From Actinomycetes bacterium (lineage in GTDB: Bacteria; Actinomycetota; Actinomycetes; Mycobacteriales; Mycobacteriaceae), in NCBI GenBank assembly GCA_023460175.1, contig JAEWRC010000093.1, forward strand, positions 1 to 10,039: DNA of 10,039 nt. The letters run 5' to 3'. A program made the translations under genes and the position numbers. The notes under the pieces are model-generated. The model saw nothing but the letters and a program-made list of their open reading frames with translations, ran no database searches and was not told the origin of the DNA. Below, piece by piece: positions 5,747-10,039 of this stretch (its first letter is position 1; every line of letters starts with the position of its first letter).

Positions 5747-6771
5747 GCGCGCATCTCGATCCGGGGGTCCAGGGCCACCGCGGCGGCATCGGAGAGCGCC
5801 GAGCCCAGCAGCACCGCCAGCGCCGCGCCCACCGTCAGCGCCGCCATCAGCGGGAAGTCCAGCGCCGCGGCTGATTCCACCAGCACCGCGGCCACCCCGG
5901 GCCAGCCGAACACGGTCTCGACGATGGCGGCGCCGGCGATCAGCTCCGGCAGCCGGGTGCCCAGCAGGGCCAGCGCCGGCAGCACCGACACCGGGGCGAT
6001 GTGCGAGCGCAGCAGCGGCCAGCCGTGGACGCCGCGGGCCCGCGCCGCGCGCACCGCATCCGAGGAGCAGGCCTCCACCACCGCGGTGCGCGTGCTCAGC
6101 AGCAGCCACGGGATCTGCGAGACGGTCAGCGCGATCAGCGGCAACAGGCCGTAGGTCAGCAGCCCGTCGAGGGTGTACTCGCCGCCCGGCGGCCGCGCCC
6201 CGGAGGTGGGCAGCCAGCGCAGCCCGACGGCGAACACCGTGACCAGGGCCAGCGACACCACGAACGGCGGCACCGCGGCGAAGGTGACCGCAAAGGCCGT
6301 GCACAGCTTGTCGACGGGGCCGCGGCGCATCCCGGCCAGCGTGCCCAGGCTGATCGCCAGCACCGCCGCGAGCAGCAGCGCCGTGCCCGAGAGCGCGAAG
6401 CTGAACGGCATCCGTTCGGCCAGCACCGTGCTCACCGCCTGGGACTGCGTCGAGGACCAGCCGAGGTCGCCGCGCAGCAGACCGCCGAGCCACTGCCACC
6501 ACGCCTGCCACCAGGGCTGGTCGACGTCGTAGGCGACGCGCATCGCCTCGCGCTGCGATGGGGTGGCCGTCTGATAGCGGTCCCCGAGGTAGGCCACCAG
6601 CGGGTCGAACGGGGACAGCGAGGCCACGGCGAACATGGCCGCCGACACGGCGACGGTCACCGGGACGGCGATCGCGGTGCGCACCGCCAGCAGCCGGCCC
6701 GCCGCGCCGAGCCGTTCACCGCGTCGGGTGACGACGCGGTCCGGTGCGGCGAGTGCGGTCAACGCGTCCAC
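5743..6771 (-). CDS. ABC importer permease, first subunit (DppB/NikB-like)
   Basis: This is the inner-membrane channel subunit of the importer. Read from GTG at 6771 it has 342 residues, close to DppB (339). Visible features are a first membrane segment at about 32-50, the DppB-type stretch YDVDQPWWQAWWQWLGGLLRG (81-101, slightly diverged from the usual LDQP...WLG.LLRGDLG), hydrophobic segments around 125-147, 160-185 and 205-225, an EAA loop near 228-260, VETVFGWPGVA at 284-294, and the family's C-terminal DPRIE at 335-339. The start is uncertain: GTG codons at 6798, 6789, 6786 and 6771 are all in frame and none has a convincing Shine-Dalgarno. I prefer 6771 because it gives a 13-base overlap with the binding-protein stop (GTGGACGCGTTGA), in keeping with the coupling at the other junctions; 6798 would add nine residues. 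Confidence 0.92.
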   Translation of the reverse strand: MDALTALAAPDRVVTRRGERLGAAGRLLAVRTAIAVPVTVAVSAAMFAVASLSPFDPLVAYLGDRYQTATPSQREAMRVAYDVDQPWWQAWWQWLGGLLRGDLGWSSTQSQAVSTVLAERMPFSFALSGTALLLAAVLAISLGTLAGMRRGPVDKLCTAFAVTFAAVPPFVVSLALVTVFAVGLRWLPTSGARPPGGEYTLDGLLTYGLLPLIALTVSQIPWLLLSTRTAVVEACSSDAVRAARARGVHGWPLLRSHIAPVSVLPALALLGTRLPELIAGAAIVETVFGWPGVAAVLVESAAALDFPLMAALTVGAALAVLLGSALSDAAAVALDPRIEMRA

Positions 6772-8333
6772 GCGTTCAGCTGCCACCACGGACCCCACGC
6801 GACGCCGTGCGAGTGCGGTTCCAGGATCGGGGCGCTCTGGTTCCAGCCCAGATCGCGGTAGGCGTAGGTGTGGTCCAGGAAGGCCAGGAACACGCTCGAC
6901 GGCTGGCCGACGTAGCCGGCCTGGATCTGGCGGTACAGCTCGTCCTTGGCGTCGCCGTCGGGCAGCTGCCGGGCCGCGTCGAGCAGTTCGTCGAGGCCGG
7001 CCGCGGTGAAGTTGCCGGGGTTCGAGTACGGCGAGGAGTCCGGCACCCGGGTGTGCAGGGTGTCATACACCTGGGCGTCGATGCTGTACGGGGTCGAGCC
7101 GCCGCCGAGTAGCACGGCAGAGCGCTCGAAGCTGGTGTCGATCTCATCCCAGCTGGTGCCGCGGGTCTGCACGGCGATGCCGAGTGGCTTGACCGCGGCC
7201 GCGAATGCCACCGCCAGGTCGCGGCGCAACGTGTCGGCCGCGTTGTAGAGCAGCTCGAATTCGGCCCTGGCGCCGTCCTTTTCGCGGACCCCGCCCGGGC
7301 CCACCCGCCAGCCCGCGGCGTCCAGCACCTCGGCGGCACGGTCGGGGTCGAAGGCGAAGGTGGCCGCCGCGTTGTAGGCCGGGCCGTACACGTCGGCGAC
7401 CGGGGTGTGGGCCGGGCGGCCGTGGCCGGCCAGCACGTCGCGGATCACCGCGTCGCGGTCCACGCCCAGGTTCATCGCCAGCCGGGCCTGCGGGTCCGCG
7501 GTGAACGGGTTGCCGGCCGGGAACGACACCGCGCGCCAGTCCGCCGACTTGACCGCCACCGTCGACACGTCGTCGCTGTTCAGTGAGTCGACGAGCTTGG
7601 GCGGCAGGTTGACGCCATCGACCTCGCCGGTGCTGATCCGCTGGGCGCGCGCGTTGTCGTCGGGGGTGTGGGTGTAGACGATGCGCTGGACCTGCGCCTG
7701 CTGACCCCAGTAATCGTCGCGGGCGACCAGCACGGCCTGGTCCGGGCGCAGGCTGTCGAGCACGTAGGGGCCGGTGCCCACGGGTGCGGTGTTGAGCGCC
7801 CAGTCCGCGGCCGGGGCGGCCTCGACATGCTCCGACGGCACGATCCCGGCCAGTAGGTACGGCTCCGGGTTGGCGTCGGTGTGCATCGTCACGATCACCG
7901 CGTCGGGGCCGTCGGCGTCCACTGCCGCGATGGCCGCGACGTTGGTGGAGATCTCGGAGGCCACCGCGGGGTCCTTCAGGGCCGCATAGGTGGCGACGAC
8001 GTCGGCGGAGTCGAAGGCGCTGCCGTCGGAGAAGGTCACGTCGCCGCGCAGCGGCAGCCGCCAGCGCCGCGGACCCACCTGCTCGGGGGCGGCCTCGGCC
8101 AGGGCGGGCACCAACTCGGGGATGCGGTCGTCGTTGTCGGCGGCCGGGCGCAGCAGCCCGTCGTACAGCGGTGAAACGCCTTGTTCGCCATAGCCGTTGA
8201 CCGGGTTGTAGCCACCGAGGTCGTAGCCTTCGGCCAACACGATCTGGTCGGCCGGGGCGTCGTCGGCCGTCGCGCAGCCCGCCGCGAGCAGTCCCGCCGT
8301 CGTCGCGAGGATCAGTAGGGTGCGAGGCTGCAT
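6759..8333 (-). CDS. Substrate-binding lipoprotein of the nickel/peptide ABC importer (SBP family 5)
   Basis: This is the extracytoplasmic receptor that captures the substrate and delivers it to the permeases. The 524-residue protein begins with a lipoprotein signal: a short N-terminus with Arg4, a hydrophobic core and a lipobox LAAGC with Cys20, so it should be lipid-anchored to the outer face of the membrane. The family-5 signature is at about 91-115 (WRLPLRGDVTFSDGSAF then DSADVV), with further typical segments such as DDYWG and RISTGEVDG. The C-terminus has EPHSHGVAWGPWW (505-517), with two histidines spaced as HxH. Gly-Gly-Ser and Tyr-rich pieces near 430 fit a substrate lid. The ATG at 8333 is preceded by GGAAGG five bases away. 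Family 5 covers dipeptides, oligopeptides, nickel and metallophores, and the sequence alone does not decide among them. It is the first gene of the operon. Confidence 0.94.
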   Translation of the reverse strand: MQPRTLLILATTAGLLAAGCATADDAPADQIVLAEGYDLGGYNPVNGYGEQGVSPLYDGLLRPAADNDDRIPELVPALAEAAPEQVGPRRWRLPLRGDVTFSDGSAFDSADVVATYAALKDPAVASEISTNVAAIAAVDADGPDAVIVTMHTDANPEPYLLAGIVPSEHVEAAPAADWALNTAPVGTGPYVLDSLRPDQAVLVARDDYWGQQAQVQRIVYTHTPDDNARAQRISTGEVDGVNLPPKLVDSLNSDDVSTVAVKSADWRAVSFPAGNPFTADPQARLAMNLGVDRDAVIRDVLAGHGRPAHTPVADVYGPAYNAAATFAFDPDRAAEVLDAAGWRVGPGGVREKDGARAEFELLYNAADTLRRDLAVAFAAAVKPLGIAVQTRGTSWDEIDTSFERSAVLLGGGSTPYSIDAQVYDTLHTRVPDSSPYSNPGNFTAAGLDELLDAARQLPDGDAKDELYRQIQAGYVGQPSSVFLAFLDHTYAYRDLGWNQSAPILEPHSHGVAWGPWWQLNAWTR

Positions 8334-8515
8334 GCCTGCCTTCCGCTCATCTGTTCAGGTAGACAGGAGATGTTACCGCCGCCCGGTCGACCCCGCCGCA
8401 CGCGCCCCGAGGCCGATTCCCGGCCGGCGATGAGGCAGGATGGTCGGCAGCCGTCCTGGCCTGCCCGGGGCGGCTTCCATGAGGAGTTTCCTGCCAGCCA
8501 GATGGGGGGCCGACG
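8334..8515. promoter_or_regulatory. Divergent intergenic region between importer operon and pyrH
   Basis: 182 bases separate two divergent starts. For the importer (- strand), TAACAT at 8375-8370 fits TANNNT and would start transcription about 30 bases before the binding-protein ATG; no good -35 is seen. Next to it, CTGT (8351-8354) and ACAG (8363-8366) form a small inverted repeat with an 8-base gap that lies where an operator could act. Toward pyrH (+ strand), CAGGATGG (8436-8443) and CCGTCCTG (8451-8458) form an 8-bp stem with one wobble. GGCAGG (8434-8439) can instead pair with CCTGCC at 8460-8465 or 8490-8495. I cannot name a clear + strand -10 element. Confidence 0.4.
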
Positions 8516-9244
8516 ATGACCGACGCCGCAGAAATCCGCCCCAAGTACTCGCGAGTCCTGCTCAAGCTGGGCGGCGAGATGTTCGGCGGTGGCGCGGTGG
8601 GACTCGATCCCGACGTGGTCGCCCAGGTGGCCCGCCAGATCGCCGACGTGGTGCGCAGCGGTGTGCAGATGGCCGTGGTGATCGGCGGCGGCAATTTCTT
8701 CCGCGGCGCCCAGTTGCAGCAGCGCGGCATGGAGCGGACCCGCTCGGATTACATGGGCATGCTCGGCACCGTGATGAACAGCCTTGCGCTGCAAGACTTC
8801 CTGCAGAAGGAAGGCATCGACACCCGGGTGCAGACGGCGATCACCATGGGGCAGGTCGCCGAGCCCTACATCCCGCTGCGCGCGCAGCGACACCTGGAGA
8901 AGGGGCGCGTGGTGATCTTCGGCGCCGGCATGGGCCTGCCGTACTTCTCCACCGACACCACCGCCGCGCAGCGCGCCCTGGAGATCGGCGCCGAGGTGGT
9001 GCTCATGGCCAAGGCCGTCGACGGCGTGTACACCGACGACCCGCGCCAGAATCCGGACGCCGAGATGCTGACCGAGATCTCGCACCGCGAGGTCATCGAT
9101 CGGGGCCTGGGCGTGGCCGATGCCACGGCGTTCTCGCTGTGCATGGACAATGGCATGCCGATCCTGGTGTTCAACCTGCTCACCGATGGCAATATCGCTC
9201 GCGCCGTCGCGGGTGAGAAGATCGGAACACTGGTCACGACCTGA
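8516..9244 (+). CDS. pyrH: UMP kinase (uridylate kinase)
   Basis: PyrH phosphorylates UMP to UDP with ATP in the cytoplasm, a required step toward UTP and CTP; the bacterial enzyme is a hexamer of the amino-acid-kinase fold. The 242 residues show KLGGE (17-21), VIGGGNFFRG (55-64), the MERTRSDYMGMLGTVMNSLA stretch (72-91), FGAGMGLPYFSTDTTA (135-150), KAVDGVYTDDP (166-176) and DATAFSLCMDNGMPI (202-216), all close to mycobacterial PyrH. M. tuberculosis PyrH has a longer N-terminus (about 261 residues). Here an in-frame TGA at 8480-8482 lies upstream and the ATG at 8516 is the only plausible start. The ribosome-binding site is weak: a G-run at 8504-8509. It leads the pyrH-frr-cdsA cluster; frr begins 48 bases after its stop. 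Confidence 0.98.
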   Translation: MTDAAEIRPKYSRVLLKLGGEMFGGGAVGLDPDVVAQVARQIADVVRSGVQMAVVIGGGNFFRGAQLQQRGMERTRSDYMGMLGTVMNSLALQDFLQKEGIDTRVQTAITMGQVAEPYIPLRAQRHLEKGRVVIFGAGMGLPYFSTDTTAAQRALEIGAEVVLMAKAVDGVYTDDPRQNPDAEMLTEISHREVIDRGLGVADATAFSLCMDNGMPILVFNLLTDGNIARAVAGEKIGTLVTT

Positions 9245-9292
9245 CTCGGCCGCGGTCAGGGCGAACACGAAATGCGACGGGAGAAGATCGGC

Positions 9293-9850
9293 ATGATCGA
9301 CGAGGTGCTCTTCGACGCCGAGGAGAAGATGGAAAAGGCCGTGACGGTGGCGCGTGACGACTTGGCGTCCATCCGAACCGGTCGCGCCAACCCCGGCATG
9401 TTCTCCCGCATCAACATCGAGTACTACGGCTCGATGACCCCGATCACCCAGCTGTCGAGCATCAACGTCCCCGAGGCGCGGATGGTGGTGATCAAGCCCT
9501 ACGAGAGTTCGCAGCTGCGCAGCATCGAGGACGCCATCCGCAACTCCGACCTGGGCGTCAACCCCACCAACGACGGCAACATCATCCGGGTCTCCATCCC
9601 GCAGCTCACCGAGGAACGCCGCCGCGACCTGGTCAAGCAGGCCAAGGCCAAGGGCGAGGACGCCAAGGTGTCGATCCGCAACATCCGTCGCAAGGCCATG
9701 GAGGAACTGGCGCGGATCAAGAAGGACGGCGAGGCCGGCGAGGACGAGGTCGGCCGCGCCGAGAAGGACCTCGACAAGACCACGCACAACTACACCAGCC
9801 AGATCGACGACCTGGTCAAGTCCAAGGAAGGTGAATTGCTCGAGGTGTGA
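9293..9850 (+). CDS. frr: Ribosome recycling factor
   Basis: RRF works with EF-G to split post-termination ribosomes and free mRNA and tRNA. The product has 185 residues, the standard length, and starts MIDEVLFDAEEKMEKAV as in mycobacteria. Domain I, the three-helix coiled-coil, spans about 1-29 and 105-185; domain II, about 30-104, is the beta-rich head. The RTGRANP motif is at 28-34, NPTNDGN at 90-96, QLTEERR at 104-110, and the conserved hinge-side Arg129/Arg132 lie in SIRNIRRKA (127-135). The frame is open seven codons further, to an ATG at 9272. I chose 9293 because it matches the family N-terminus and has a good Shine-Dalgarno, GGGAGAAG at 9279-9286, six bases before it. cdsA follows directly. 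Confidence 0.98.
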   Translation: MIDEVLFDAEEKMEKAVTVARDDLASIRTGRANPGMFSRINIEYYGSMTPITQLSSINVPEARMVVIKPYESSQLRSIEDAIRNSDLGVNPTNDGNIIRVSIPQLTEERRRDLVKQAKAKGEDAKVSIRNIRRKAMEELARIKKDGEAGEDEVGRAEKDLDKTTHNYTSQIDDLVKSKEGELLEV

Positions 9851-9870
9851 GAACCTCGGCAATCGTGCAC

Positions 9871-10039
9871 GTGGCAGAGACCGAAACCGGCCAGACCTCC
9901 GACGGGCCGTCCCCCAAAGCGTCCCGGGCCGGACGCAACCTTCCCGCGGCAATCGCCGTCGGCGTGCTGCTCGGCGCCTCGCTGATTGCGATCCTGCTGT
10001 TCGCGCCCTACGTGTGGATCCCGGTGGTGGCCGTGGGGG
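9871..10039 (+). CDS. cdsA: Phosphatidate cytidylyltransferase (CDP-diglyceride synthase), N-terminal part
   Basis: The enzyme makes CDP-diacylglycerol from phosphatidate and CTP at the cytoplasmic membrane, the entry to phosphatidylinositol, phosphatidylglycerol and cardiolipin. Only about 56 codons are in the window. They comprise a polar N-terminal stretch (VAETETGQTSDGPSPKA), the SRAGRNLPAAI segment that resembles SRAGRDLRAAI in M. tuberculosis CdsA, and one long hydrophobic segment running into the edge. Catalytic motifs lie beyond the window, so the call rests on this similarity and on the frr-cdsA order. The start is open: GTG at 9871, at 9865, or at 9847, where it would overlap the frr stop as GTGA. 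All are in frame and none has a strong Shine-Dalgarno. Confidence 0.85.
   Translation, partial: MAETETGQTSDGPSPKASRAGRNLPAAIAVGVLLGASLIAILLFAPYVWIPVVAVG

Noticed and set aside
4181..6154. Open frame of 657 codons on the + strand, antisense to an ATPase and both permeases
   Set aside because: The opposite strand carries clear ABC-importer motifs. The translated product is low-complexity Ser/Arg/Gln/His-rich and resembles no family.
9272..9292. Upstream start of frr at 9272 (seven extra residues)
   Set aside because: The Shine-Dalgarno GGGAGAAG lies inside this extension and points to 9293, which also matches the family N-terminus.
8312..9952. Open frame of 546 codons on the - strand across pyrH and frr
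   Set aside because: pyrH and frr on the + strand are certain. The reading is rich in His, Gly and Asp, as expected from a complementary frame.
1..10039. Search by eye for tRNA genes, CRISPR repeats, transposase or integrase genes and attachment sites
   Set aside because: None was seen. No regularly spaced direct repeats, tRNA-like cloverleaf with a CCA end, or target-site duplications around the importer operon could be recognised.

Overview
The window is high-GC DNA (roughly two thirds G+C or more by eye) from an actinobacterium, most likely a non-tuberculous Mycobacterium (Mycolicibacterium). The S2, EF-Ts, UMP kinase and RRF proteins read almost residue for residue like their mycobacterial counterparts as I remember them. 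The order rpsB-tsf-amiC, then pyrH-frr-cdsA, matches the mycobacterial chromosome. No database search was run; family calls come from motifs and recalled sequences.

Left part (1-3524, mainly + strand). A divergent gene on the - strand enters at the left edge with only its signal-peptide-like N-terminus. A leader of almost 300 bases then precedes rpsB (ribosomal protein S2) and tsf (elongation factor Ts), a translation operon closed by a strong stem-loop terminator. Directly after the terminator lies amiC, an amidase-signature hydrolase with its Lys-Ser-Ser triad intact. Its start codon sits so close to a TANNNT -10 element that a leaderless transcript is likely.

Middle part (3512-8333, - strand). 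A compact five-gene ABC importer operon of the nickel/di-oligopeptide class is read right to left: lipoprotein binding protein, two permeases, two ATPases. The junctions are overlaps (13, 4 and 4 bases) or a 1-base gap, so the genes are almost certainly co-transcribed and translationally coupled. The last ATPase runs tail-to-tail into amiC, with 13 shared bases and no visible terminator. In M. tuberculosis, as I recall it, the corresponding interval holds a regulator and insertion-sequence genes, so this is the accessory part of the window. Its substrate cannot be read from the neighbours.

Right part (8334-10039, + strand). A 182-base divergent intergenic region leads into pyrH (UMP kinase), frr (ribosome recycling factor) and the first part of cdsA (CDP-diglyceride synthase), which is cut by the window end. 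This is the usual pyrimidine nucleotide / translation / phospholipid cluster.

I found no tRNA, rRNA, CRISPR array, transposase or integrase. I did not find a clearly new biological system. The points most worth a second look are the importer of unknown substrate, the probable leaderless amiC, the tandem hairpins after tsf, the structured rpsB leader and the convergent amiC/ATPase overlap.
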